Of a stretch of DNA of 64,000 nt, positions 15,420 to 23,365 are shown in pieces (position 1 is the stretch's first letter; the number at the start of each line of letters is the position of its first letter). The translations under genes and the position numbers were made by a program. This DNA is from G963708325 sp963708325 (GTDB taxonomy: Bacteria; Actinomycetota; Thermoleophilia; Solirubrobacterales; 70-9), in the NCBI GenBank assembly GCA_963708325.1, contig OY970203.1, positions 310,001 to 374,000 of the forward strand, in the 5' to 3' direction. The notes under the pieces were generated by a model. The model saw only the letters and a program-made list of their open reading frames with translations. It was not told where the DNA came from and searched no databases.

Positions 15420-17200
15420 CGCGTGACGAACTCCTCGACCTTGCCGGCGAACGACCTGCGGACGATCCGCCAGGCGTCCTCGTCTCCCTTGAAGAGGGCG
15501 GACGCGAGTGCCTTGGCCTGGTCCACCTTGATGTGCGGCGGCAACGGCGGCACGGTGGGATCGGTGACCGCCTCGAGCACAACCGGGCGATCCGACGCCA
15601 GCGCCTCGTCCCAGGCAGATCCCACCTCGTCGGGCTGCGACACCCTGATCCCGCGGAAGCCGATCAGCTCCGCGTAGCGGGCGTAGGGAAAGTCCGGGAT
15701 CTGCTGGGTGCCCGGGTACTTGGGGTCGCCCTGGAGCACCCGCTGCTCCCAGGTCACCTGGTTGAGGTCGCCGTTGTTGAGCACCAGCACGATCAGCCGC
15801 GGGTCGCTCCAGCGCTCCCAGTACTTGGCGGCGGTGACCAGCTCCGCGCTGCCGTTCATCTGCATCGCGCCGTCGCCGACCAGCGCGATCGCGGGACGGT
15901 CGGGGAAGCAGAACTTGGCCGCGATCGCATAAGGCACGCCGGGGCCCATCGTCGCCAGCGTCCCCGAGAGCGACGCTTTCATCCCCTCCCGCAGTCTCAG
16001 GTCGCGGGCGAACCAGTTCGCCGCCGAGCCCGAGTCGGAGCTGAGGATGCAGTCGTCGGGGAGACGGGACGAGAGCTCCCAGAAGACGCGCTGCGGGTTG
16101 ATCGGATCGGCGTCCTGCATCGCCCTGGCCTCGACGATCTTCCACCAGCGCTCGACCTCGCCCTCGATCCTCTTCTGCCACGAGCGGTCCTGCTTGCGCG
16201 TGAGGTGCGGGACAAGGGCACGCAGCGTCTCGGCGGCGTCGCCCACCAGGTGCACCTCCATCGGATGGCGGATCCCGATCATCTTGGCGTCGATGTCGAT
16301 CTGCACGCCGCGCACCTGGCCCTCCTGCGGCAGGAACTCCGAGTAGGGGAAGCTCGAGCCCACCATCAGCAGGGTGTCGGCGTCCTGCATCAGGTCCCAG
16401 CTCGGCTTGGTGCCAAGCAGCCCGATCGATCCGGTGACGTAGGGAAGGTCGTCGGGGAGCACCGCCCTGCCCAGCAGCGCTTTGGCGACGCCCGCGCCGA
16501 GCAGCTCCGCGACCTCGCGCACCTCGCGGCTCGCCCCCAGCGCCCCCTGGCCGACCAGCATCGCCACCCGCTCGCCTGCGTTGAGCACCTCTGCGGCGGC
16601 GCGCAGGTCGGTGTCGCGCGGCAACACCCTCGGCCGGCTGTAGCCGAGCGAGGAGTGCACGCTGCCATGGACGTGCGGCGGCTTCTCTACCGCGTCCTCG
16701 CCCTGCACGTCGTTGGGAACTATCAGGCAGGTGACGGTGCGCTCGGCGGCGGCGATCCGCACGGCGCGGTCGATCGCGTGGCGCACCTGCTCCGGCGTCG
16801 TCACCATGGTCACGTACTGGTGGGCGACGTCCTTGAAGAGGCTGACGAGGTCCACCTCCTGCTGGTAGTTGCCGCCCAGCGCCATCGAGTCCTGCTGGCC
16901 TACGATCGCGACCACCGGCTGGTGGTCGAGCTTCGCGTCGTACAGGCCGTTGAGCAGGTGGATCGCCCCCGGCCCCGAGGTCGCCAGGCAGACGCCTACC
17001 TCGCCGGTCCACTTCGCGTGCCCGCAGGCCATGAACGCCGCCATCTCCTCGTGGCGGGCCTGGACGAAGTCGATCCTGTCGTCGTTTCGGTCAAGCGCCC
17101 CGAGGAGGCCGTTGATCCCGTCGCCCGGATAGCCGTAGATCCGGTCCACCCCCCAATCGCTGAGGCGTTCGAGGATGAAGTCGGCGACTGTCTTGGCCAT
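15416..17200 (-). CDS. Thiamine-pyrophosphate enzyme, pyruvate oxidase-like (YdaP type)
   Basis: 594 aa with all three TPP-enzyme domains. The cofactor-activating glutamate is in QARHEEMAAFMACGHAK (about 48-65), the central domain has RVAMLVGQGALGAS, and the TPP-binding motif GDGAMQMNGSAELVTAAKYW ends with LNNGDLNQVTWEQR. It resembles B. subtilis YdaP, a sigmaB-controlled pyruvate-oxidase-like protein, more than acetolactate synthase. A Shine-Dalgarno AAGGAG is 7 nt before ATG 17200, and a GTTT-N16-GGGTAT promoter ends about 38 bp upstream. The reaction (pyruvate to acetate or acetyl phosphate) is inferred. Confidence 0.85.
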   Translation of the reverse strand: MAKTVADFILERLSDWGVDRIYGYPGDGINGLLGALDRNDDRIDFVQARHEEMAAFMACGHAKWTGEVGVCLATSGPGAIHLLNGLYDAKLDHQPVVAIVGQQDSMALGGNYQQEVDLVSLFKDVAHQYVTMVTTPEQVRHAIDRAVRIAAAERTVTCLIVPNDVQGEDAVEKPPHVHGSVHSSLGYSRPRVLPRDTDLRAAAEVLNAGERVAMLVGQGALGASREVREVAELLGAGVAKALLGRAVLPDDLPYVTGSIGLLGTKPSWDLMQDADTLLMVGSSFPYSEFLPQEGQVRGVQIDIDAKMIGIRHPMEVHLVGDAAETLRALVPHLTRKQDRSWQKRIEGEVERWWKIVEARAMQDADPINPQRVFWELSSRLPDDCILSSDSGSAANWFARDLRLREGMKASLSGTLATMGPGVPYAIAAKFCFPDRPAIALVGDGAMQMNGSAELVTAAKYWERWSDPRLIVLVLNNGDLNQVTWEQRVLQGDPKYPGTQQIPDFPYARYAELIGFRGIRVSQPDEVGSAWDEALASDRPVVLEAVTDPTVPPLPPHIKVDQAKALASALFKGDEDAWRIVRRSFAGKVEEFVTR

Positions 17201-17237
17201 CGGACGCTCCTTTTCGGTTGGCGGGACTGCGGGTCGG

Positions 17238-17263
17238 ATACCCGTGACCCCGCGGGTAAAAAC
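17238..17263 (-). promoter_or_regulatory. Candidate sigmaB/sigmaF-type promoter for the TPP-enzyme operon
   Basis: On the minus strand, GTTT at 17263-17260, a 16-nt spacer and GGGTAT at 17243-17238 fit the general-stress consensus. Predicted initiation near 17231 gives a leader of about 30 nt before ATG 17200. It is the mirror image of the promoter at 17308-17333, giving a divergent stress-regulated pair. Confidence 0.68.
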
Positions 17264-17307
17264 GGCGACGCCCGTTTCCTGAGATGGGCAGCGCGTGCAG
17301 GGGATTC

Positions 17308-17333
17308 GTTTCTCGGCAACCGGCGGCGGGTAT
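17308..17333 (+). promoter_or_regulatory. Candidate sigmaB/sigmaF-type promoter for the SDR gene
   Basis: GTTT at 17308-17311, a 16-nt spacer, and GGGTAT at 17328-17333. The ATG of the SDR gene is at 17346, so the transcript would be nearly leaderless (start expected around 17340). Confidence 0.66.
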
Positions 17334-17345
17334 TCACAGCCCGCG

Positions 17346-18338
17346 ATGAAGAGTGAGAGTCAGGTCGTTGTCGTCACCGGCGCATCGGCCGGCGTCGGCC
17401 GCGCTGCTGCCCGCTGCTTTGGCGAACGCGGCGCCAGCGTTGCCCTGCTGGCCCGTGGCGCCGATGGCCTCGAGGCCGCCCGCGAGGAGGTCGAGAGCGC
17501 CGGCGGCCGCGCCCTGGCGATCCCCACGGACGTCGCCGACGCCGAGCAGGTCGAGGAGGCGGCCGCCAGGGCCGAGCGCGAGCTGGGCCCGATCGACGTC
17601 TGGGTGAACGACGCGATGGCGACGATCTTCTCCCCCTTCATTGAGATCGAGCCGGAGGAGTTCGAGCGCTCCACCGACGTCACCTACCTCGGCACGGTCT
17701 GGGGCACGCGGGCGGCGCTGCGGCGGATGGTCCCGCGCGACCGTGGCACGATCGTCCAGGTCGGCTCCGCCCTCGCCTACCGCGGCATCCCGCTGCAGGC
17801 GCCGTACTGCGGCGCCAAGCACGCGATCAAGGGCTTCACCGAGTCGGTGCGCTGCGAGCTTCTGCACGACGGCAGCGGGGTGCGGATCACGATGGTCCAG
17901 CTTCCCGCGGTCAACACGCCGCAGTTCGAGGTGGGGCGCACCAGGCTGCCTCGCCATCCGCAGCCGGTGCCGCCGATCTATGAGCCCGAGGTGGCGGCGG
18001 AGGCGATCGTCTGGGCGGCCGACCACCCGCGCCGCGAGGTCAAGGTGGGGGGCCCCACCCTGAAGACGGTGTGGGGCAACAGGATCGCGCCCTGGTTCGC
18101 GGACCGCTACCTGGCCCGAAACGGCTACGAGTCCCAGCAGACCTCGGAGCCGGTCAACGGCGACCGCCCCGACAACCTCTTCGAGCCGGTCAGCGGCGAC
18201 CACGGCGCCCACGGGCGCTTCGACGAGGGCGCGCGTCGGCACAGCGCCCAGCTGTGGATGAACGAGCACCGCCGCGCCCTTGGGGCGGCGGCCGTGGCGG
18301 TGGCGGCCGGCGCCGCGGCGGTGGCGGCCTCGCGCTGA
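17346..18338 (+). CDS. Short-chain dehydrogenase/reductase with C-terminal hydrophobic tail
   Basis: 330 aa. It has the Rossmann motif VTGASAGVGRAAA and the catalytic YCGAKHAIKGF (YxxxK), with a Ser in QVGSALAYRG. The substrate-binding part is followed by a C-terminal alanine-rich hydrophobic helix (AAAVAVAAGAAAVAA), unusual for soluble SDRs, that may anchor it to the membrane. It is longer than the classical 250-residue form. ATG 17346 was chosen over an upstream in-frame ATG at 17295 because the promoter lies between them. It reads divergently from the TPP operon under a matching stress promoter. Substrate unknown. Confidence 0.85.
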   Translation: MKSESQVVVVTGASAGVGRAAARCFGERGASVALLARGADGLEAAREEVESAGGRALAIPTDVADAEQVEEAAARAERELGPIDVWVNDAMATIFSPFIEIEPEEFERSTDVTYLGTVWGTRAALRRMVPRDRGTIVQVGSALAYRGIPLQAPYCGAKHAIKGFTESVRCELLHDGSGVRITMVQLPAVNTPQFEVGRTRLPRHPQPVPPIYEPEVAAEAIVWAADHPRREVKVGGPTLKTVWGNRIAPWFADRYLARNGYESQQTSEPVNGDRPDNLFEPVSGDHGAHGRFDEGARRHSAQLWMNEHRRALGAAAVAVAAGAAAVAASR

Positions 18339-18384
18339 GGCGTCCAAGCGGAGAGAATGGCGCGCGACCCGATCCGCAGCTGAC

Positions 18385-19005
18385 TTGATCGACACGCGCC
18401 ACGAGTTCGACGACCTGCTCCGGCTCTACCTGCCGATCGCGCTGGCCGTCGTCGCGATCGTCTTCGCGACCGTGCTGTTCTGCGTCGTGCGCTTCCGCCG
18501 CCGCGAGGGCCGGGAGCCGTCCAGGCGCCACAGCCTGCCCGTCGTCGAGGGCGTCTACGCCCTCACCCTCGCGGCGATCGCCGCGCTGCTGATCACGGTC
18601 ACGTTCCGCACCGAGGCGCGCGTGGACAGCGTCAGGGGCCGGCCCGGCCTCGTGGTCCGCGTCACCGCCTTCCAGTGGGGCTGGCGGTTCGACTACCCGC
18701 AGCGTGGGGTCAGCCTGCTCGGCAACGATCGCTCGCCTCCCACCCTCGCCGTCCCGACCGGGACCACGGTCCGCTTCCAGCTGACCTCGCGTGACGTGAT
18801 CCACTCGTTCTGGATCCCGGCGGAGCGCTTCAAGCGGGACGCCTTCCCCCACCGCACCACCCGCTTCGACCTGGTCTTCGACAGCGCCGGGTCCAACGCG
18901 GGGCGATGCGCCGAGTTCTGCGGCCTGCACCACGCCGACATGACCTTCGACGTGCTCTCGCTTTCGCCGCGACGATTCGACCAGTGGCTGGCGGAGCGGC
19001 GATGA
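18385..19005 (+). CDS. ctaC: Cytochrome c oxidase subunit II
   Basis: 206 aa. Two N-terminal membrane helices (LPIALAVVAIVFATVLFCVV and GVYALTLAAIAALLITVTF) precede a CuA cupredoxin domain with AFQWGWRFDYP, the His in DVIHSFWIP and the cluster CAEFCGLHHADM. It accepts electrons from cytochrome c at the outer membrane face. I used the TTG at 18385 because no other start is in frame after the stop-free limit near the SDR stop; its ribosome site is weak. It lacks the C-terminal cytochrome c domain of caa3 enzymes. The stop overlaps ctaD (ATGA). Confidence 0.92.
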   Translation: MIDTRHEFDDLLRLYLPIALAVVAIVFATVLFCVVRFRRREGREPSRRHSLPVVEGVYALTLAAIAALLITVTFRTEARVDSVRGRPGLVVRVTAFQWGWRFDYPQRGVSLLGNDRSPPTLAVPTGTTVRFQLTSRDVIHSFWIPAERFKRDAFPHRTTRFDLVFDSAGSNAGRCAEFCGLHHADMTFDVLSLSPRRFDQWLAERR

Positions 19006-20597
19006 GCACGGTCGCCGCACCGGCGGGCGCCGCCAGGGCCGGGGTGCTCGGCTGGATCGCCGGCACCGACCACAAGCGGACCGCCGCGCGGGTGGCGCTG
19101 ACCGCCTTCGGCTTCTTCATCGTCAGCGGCACGCTCGCGCTGCTGATGCGGGCCGAGCTGGCCGAGCCGGGCCTGCAGCTGCTCTCCCGCGACGCCTACA
19201 ACCAGCTGTTCACCATCCACGGCTCGGGGATGATCTACCTGGTGATGACCCCGATCGCGCTGGCGCTCGGGGTCTACTTCGTGCCGCTCCAGGTGGGGGC
19301 GGCGGAGCTGGCGGCGCCGCGGCTGGCACTTGGCGGCTTTTGGCTACTGCTCGGCGGCGGCACGACGATGTACGCGGGCTTCCTCTCCGACCAGGGCGCC
19401 GCCAAGGCGGGCTGGACGGCGTTCCCGCCGCTTTCGGGCGAGCAGGCGACACCCGGCACGGGGATGGACATGTGGGTGATCGGGGTGATGCTGGCCGCCG
19501 CCGGCAGCTTCCTGCTCGCCGCCTGCGTGCTGACCACGATCGTCCGCCTGCGCGCTCCCGGCATGACGATGCTGCGGCTGCCGGTGTTCACCTGGACGAT
19601 GCTGGTGACGACGCTGATGGTGGTCGTCGCCTTCCCGGTACTGGTGGTGGCGATGGCGCTGCTGTTCGCCGACCGCCACCTCGGCGGCGTCTTCGACGGC
19701 GCCGGTGGCCCGATCGCCTACCAGAACCTGTTCTGGTTCTACGGCCACCCCGTCGTATACGTGATGTTCTTCCCCTTCGTCGGCGCAGTGTCGGAGGTCG
19801 TGGCGACATTCTCGCGGCGGCGCTTCTTCGGCTACCGCCCGCTGGTCTTCTCTCTGCTCGCCTTCGCCGGTTTGTCGATGAGCGTCTGGGCGCACCACAT
19901 GTTCGCCACGGGCCAGGTGACCAACCAGTACTTCGCGCTCACCTCGACGGCGCTGATCGTCCCCGCCGGGATCGAGTACTTCGACCTGATCGCGACGATG
20001 GCCGGCGGCTCGATCCTGCTGCGCACGCCGATGCTGTTCGCGCTCGGCTTCATCCTGCAGTTCCTGATCGGCGGCGTCAGCGGTGTGATGGTCGCCTCCC
20101 CCCCGCTGGACTACCACGTCCACGACAGCTTCTTCATCGTCGCCCACTTCCACTACACGCTGTTCGCCGGCAGCCTGTTCGGGCTGTTCGCCGGCGTCTA
20201 CTACTGGTTCCCGAAGGTGACCGGGGCGATGCTGCGCGAGGGGCTGGGAAAGCTCCACTTCGCCGTGCTCGTCGTCGGCACCAATCTCACCTTCTTTCCG
20301 ATGTTCCTGCTCGGCTACGAAGGGATGCCGCGGCGGGTCGCCGACTACGCGCCCCGCTTCCAGGACCTCAACGTGGTCGCCACCGTGGGCGCCTTCGTGA
20401 TCGCGCTCGCGATCTGCATCTTCATCGCCAACCTGGTCGTCTCGCTTCGCTCGCGCGTGCCCGCCGGGGACGACCCCTGGGAGGGCCAGACGCTGGAGTG
20501 GGCGACCAGTTCGCCGCCGCCGCCCCTCAACTTCACCGCCCTGCCCCCGATCCGGTCGCACGCGCCCCTGCTCGACGCTCGGGAGGCCGGCGGATGA
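19002..20597 (+). CDS. ctaD: Heme-copper oxidase subunit I with altered proton-channel residues
   Basis: 531 aa, twelve membrane helices. Metal ligands are intact: His in FTIHGSGM, CuB His and crosslink Tyr in GHPVVY (near 249), AHHMF (near 296), and the heme ligands in VAHFHYTLF. Normal type-A proton-channel residues are missing. HPEVY is HPVVY (channel Glu lost), the MNN of the D channel is LAL in GAAELAAPRLAL (with the entry Asp changed to Glu), and the K-channel Lys of PTGIK is Glu in PAGIEYFD (near 323). It is the catalytic O2-reducing subunit; the pumping mechanism probably differs (inference). Confidence 0.93.
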   Translation: MSTVAAPAGAARAGVLGWIAGTDHKRTAARVALTAFGFFIVSGTLALLMRAELAEPGLQLLSRDAYNQLFTIHGSGMIYLVMTPIALALGVYFVPLQVGAAELAAPRLALGGFWLLLGGGTTMYAGFLSDQGAAKAGWTAFPPLSGEQATPGTGMDMWVIGVMLAAAGSFLLAACVLTTIVRLRAPGMTMLRLPVFTWTMLVTTLMVVVAFPVLVVAMALLFADRHLGGVFDGAGGPIAYQNLFWFYGHPVVYVMFFPFVGAVSEVVATFSRRRFFGYRPLVFSLLAFAGLSMSVWAHHMFATGQVTNQYFALTSTALIVPAGIEYFDLIATMAGGSILLRTPMLFALGFILQFLIGGVSGVMVASPPLDYHVHDSFFIVAHFHYTLFAGSLFGLFAGVYYWFPKVTGAMLREGLGKLHFAVLVVGTNLTFFPMFLLGYEGMPRRVADYAPRFQDLNVVATVGAFVIALAICIFIANLVVSLRSRVPAGDDPWEGQTLEWATSSPPPPLNFTALPPIRSHAPLLDAREAGG

Positions 20598-20950
20598 GGT
20601 CGGGCGCGGCCTTCCTGCTCGGCTGGGCGGCCTGGCTGGGCGCCCTCTCGGGAATGCTCTGGATCTGGAGCTCCGACCGGCTCGCCCCGTTCCTGCTGAG
20701 CATGGCGGCGATCGCGGTGGCGCTGATCGGGCTGTTCGTCGCCATCCGCCCCGCGCCGGACTCGAGCGGACCCCGCGCGATCGTCGCCTTCAGCCTGCCG
20801 ACGGTGGTGCTGGCGCTCGGGATCGGCGCGATCCTCAACGGGCTGTTCGCCGGACTCTGGCTGATCTATCTGGGAGCGGAGATCGCCCTGTTCGGCCTCG
20901 CCGGCGTCGCCCGCGAGCTCTACGCCGCGCGGGACCGGAGCGCGCGATGA
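20594..20950 (+). CDS. Small membrane protein of the oxidase operon, unknown subunit
   Basis: 118 aa with four hydrophobic helices (FLLGWAAWLGALSGMLWIW, LLSMAAIAVALIGLFVAI, IVAFSLPTVVLALGIGAIL, GLWLIYLGAEIALFGLAGV). It sits between ctaD and ctaG with ATGA overlaps on both sides. It is too short for subunit III and does not show the CtaF pattern clearly. It may be a subunit IV substitute or assembly factor. No subunit III gene is present in this cluster. Confidence 0.7.
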   Translation: MRSGAAFLLGWAAWLGALSGMLWIWSSDRLAPFLLSMAAIAVALIGLFVAIRPAPDSSGPRAIVAFSLPTVVLALGIGAILNGLFAGLWLIYLGAEIALFGLAGVARELYAARDRSAR

Positions 20951-21648
20951 TCGACGTCGCGATCGCCGCCGCCGCGCTCGGGGGCGTCTACGTGGCCGCC
21001 GCCCGCGGCGTGCGCTGGCCCGGTTGGCGAACAGCGGCGTTCCTGTGTGGCCTGGCGGCGTCGGTCGCCGCCCTCGCGGTCGGCGACGCGACCCTGCCGC
21101 GGCACATGGTCGAGCACGCCGCGATCGCCTCCGTGTCCGCCCCGCTGATCGTGCTCGGCGCCCCGCTCACCCTGGCCCTGCGCGCCCTGCCACCGCCCCC
21201 GCGCCGCGAGCTGGCCGCGCTCGCCGGTTGCCGCCCCATCGCCGTGCTCGCGCATCCGGCGGTGGCATTGCTCTCGTTCGCCACGGTGATGGTCGTCTAC
21301 CACGTCACGCTGCTGCTCCCGCTCGGCGATCGCCACCCGGCGCTTCACGCCGCCGAGCACGCGCTGCTGTTCGGTACGGCGCTCCTCGTCTGGACGGCGG
21401 CGATCGGAGCCGAGCCGCGGCCATACCGGCTGCGCGACCCGGCCCGCTCCCTCTACCTGCTGCTGGCGATGCCGGCCGGGGACGCCGTCGGCGCCTGGCT
21501 GATGGCGACCGGGCACCGGGCCGCCGGGGCGGCGATGCTGGCGGGGATGCTGCCCTTCGGGCTGGCGGCGACGCTGTGCGCGTGGCGCTGGGTGATCGCC
21601 GAGGAGCGGCGCGCGGTCCGGCTGGAGGCGATCGGTGGCGCGGGCTAG
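20947..21648 (+). CDS. ctaG: Caa3-type oxidase assembly protein CtaG
   Basis: 233 aa, about seven membrane helices with histidines near the helix ends typical of the CtaG_Caa3 family: LPRHMVEHAAIASVSAPLIVLG, AHPAVALLSFATVMVVYH and HAAEHALLFGTALLVW. The family helps insert copper into the oxidase. ATG 20947 overlaps the previous stop. The last 14 bp overlap the GTG start of qcrC in another frame. Confidence 0.85.
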   Translation: MIDVAIAAAALGGVYVAAARGVRWPGWRTAAFLCGLAASVAALAVGDATLPRHMVEHAAIASVSAPLIVLGAPLTLALRALPPPPRRELAALAGCRPIAVLAHPAVALLSFATVMVVYHVTLLLPLGDRHPALHAAEHALLFGTALLVWTAAIGAEPRPYRLRDPARSLYLLLAMPAGDAVGAWLMATGHRAAGAAMLAGMLPFGLAATLCAWRWVIAEERRAVRLEAIGGAG

Positions 21649-22393
21649 GCGGATCGGGATAGCCGCGGCGGCCGCCGTCTGCGGCGCCCTCGCCCTGCTC
21701 CAGCTCGGCGCCGCGGCATCCGGCGGGGCGGCGTCGGCCGGCGGCTCCGACGCCGGCCTCGTCCAGCGCGGCCGGGCGCTGTTCGCCGAGGAGTGCGCCT
21801 CCTGTCACGGCGCCCACGCCCGAGGCGTGCCCGGCAGCGGCCCATCGCTGCGCGGGGCCGGGGCCGCCGCCGCCGACTTCTACCTGCGCACCGGGCGGAT
21901 GCCGATCGACGACCCGGGCGAGCAGCCGCTTCGATCGCACCCCCGCTTCGGCGACCGCGACATCCGCGCCCTCGACGCCTTCGTCGGCTCCTTCGGGGGG
22001 CCGCCGATCCCCGAAATCCACCCGAGCCGGGGCACGCTGAACGAGGGGCTGAAGCTGTTCACCGCGAACTGCTCGGGCTGCCACAGCATCAGCGCCAAGG
22101 GCGGCGTCGTCGTCGGCGCCTACGCCCCGCCGCTCGACAGCGCCACCGCCACCCAGGTCGGCGAGGCCACTCGGGTCGGGCCCTACGTGATGCCGTCCTT
22201 CGGGCGCGCCCAGATATCCGACCCCCAGCTCGACTCGCTGGCCCGCTATGTCGAGCTGGCGAAGCATCCCGACGACGCCGGCGGCTGGGGGATCGGCCAC
22301 ATCGGCCCCGTGCCGGAGGGGCTCGTCGCCTGGGTGCTCGCCGGGGTGGCGCTTCTGCTTGTGGCCCGCCTGATCGGGGAGAGGACGGACTAG
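21635..22393 (+). CDS. qcrC: Diheme cytochrome c subunit of the bcc complex (QcrC)
   Basis: 252 aa. It begins with a signal/anchor (residues 4-28), has two heme c sites (CASCH near 54 and CSGCH near 149), a distal Met segment in each (GRMPI, VMPSFG), and a C-terminal membrane helix (LVAWVLAGVALLLVARL). This is the actinobacterial QcrC layout, which replaces a soluble cytochrome c by shuttling electrons straight from the Rieske centre to CuA. The start is GTG 21635, overlapping ctaG by 14 bp. Confidence 0.92.
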   Translation: MARARRIGIAAAAAVCGALALLQLGAAASGGAASAGGSDAGLVQRGRALFAEECASCHGAHARGVPGSGPSLRGAGAAAADFYLRTGRMPIDDPGEQPLRSHPRFGDRDIRALDAFVGSFGGPPIPEIHPSRGTLNEGLKLFTANCSGCHSISAKGGVVVGAYAPPLDSATATQVGEATRVGPYVMPSFGRAQISDPQLDSLARYVELAKHPDDAGGWGIGHIGPVPEGLVAWVLAGVALLLVARLIGERTD

Positions 22394-23365
22394 GTGGCCG
22401 AGCTGGAAGGACCGCCGGTGCCGACCGAGGGCGAGCAGCTCGAGCGCCGAGTGCGCGCGAGCCGCCGCGGCGAGCGCGCCGTCGTCGCCCTGCTGCTCGG
22501 CTCCGCGGGCGCCTCGGCGGCGTTCGTGGCGCTGTACGCGACCGGGAACGACACCCAGCTGCTCGGGATCGCGCTGGCGCTGGCGCTGGCGTTGATCGCG
22601 GCGGCGCTGATCGTCGCCAGCCGCGCCCTCGTGCCGGGCGAGCGGGTGGCCGAGCAGCGCCCCGACTTCGCCAAGCCGGCGGCGTCCGGCGACCTCGCCG
22701 AGCGCGAGAGCCGCGATGCCGAGGCCGCCGCCGCCCAGACCGCCGAGGTGATCCGGGCGGGGGTCGACGGGATCTCGCGGCGCAAGCTGATCGGCGCCGC
22801 CGGGGTAGCGGCCGGGGGCGCCCTCGGCGCGGCGCTGATCGCCCCGGCGGCCTCGCTCGGGCCGGCCGTCGGCGACCGCCTCCGCGCCAGCCCGTGGCGG
22901 AAGGGGGTGCGCCTCGTCGACGAGGACGGAACCCCCGTGCGCGCCCGCGACCTCGAGACCGGCACCTTCGTCACCGCCTTTCCCGAGGGCGGCGACAAGC
23001 GCCAGCTCGCGGCGGCGCTGGTCGTCGTCCGGGTTCGCGAGGACGAGCTGGACCTGCCGCCCGACCGCGCCGATTGGGCGCCGCGCGGGCTGCTCGCCTA
23101 CTCGAAGATCTGCACGCACGCCGGCTGCGCCGTCAACCTCTACCGCTCGCCGCTCTACGACCCGCTGTCGCCCGGCCCGGCGCTCGTCTGTCCCTGCCAT
23201 TACTCGACCTTCGACGTGCGCCGCGGCGGCGTCCGCATCTTCGGGCCGGCCGGCCGGCCGCTGCCGCAGCTGCCCCTCGAGATAGACCGCGACGGCAATC
23301 TGGTCGCCGGCGGGGGGTTCTCGGGGCCGGTCGGGCCGGCCTGGGAGGGGGTGCGCCAGTCGTGA
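22394..23365 (+). CDS. qcrA: Rieske iron-sulfur subunit of the bcc complex (QcrA)
   Basis: 323 aa, GTG start immediately after the qcrC stop. Three N-terminal membrane helices (residues about 30-75 and 130-155), as in actinobacterial QcrA, precede the Rieske domain. The 2Fe-2S ligands are in CTHAGC and CPCHYSTFD. It moves electrons from menaquinol to the QcrC hemes. The linker before the third helix (SRRKLIGAAGVAAGG) has a twin-arginine-like pattern, consistent with Tat-assisted insertion of this domain. Confidence 0.93.
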   Translation: MAELEGPPVPTEGEQLERRVRASRRGERAVVALLLGSAGASAAFVALYATGNDTQLLGIALALALALIAAALIVASRALVPGERVAEQRPDFAKPAASGDLAERESRDAEAAAAQTAEVIRAGVDGISRRKLIGAAGVAAGGALGAALIAPAASLGPAVGDRLRASPWRKGVRLVDEDGTPVRARDLETGTFVTAFPEGGDKRQLAAALVVVRVREDELDLPPDRADWAPRGLLAYSKICTHAGCAVNLYRSPLYDPLSPGPALVCPCHYSTFDVRRGGVRIFGPAGRPLPQLPLEIDRDGNLVAGGGFSGPVGPAWEGVRQS

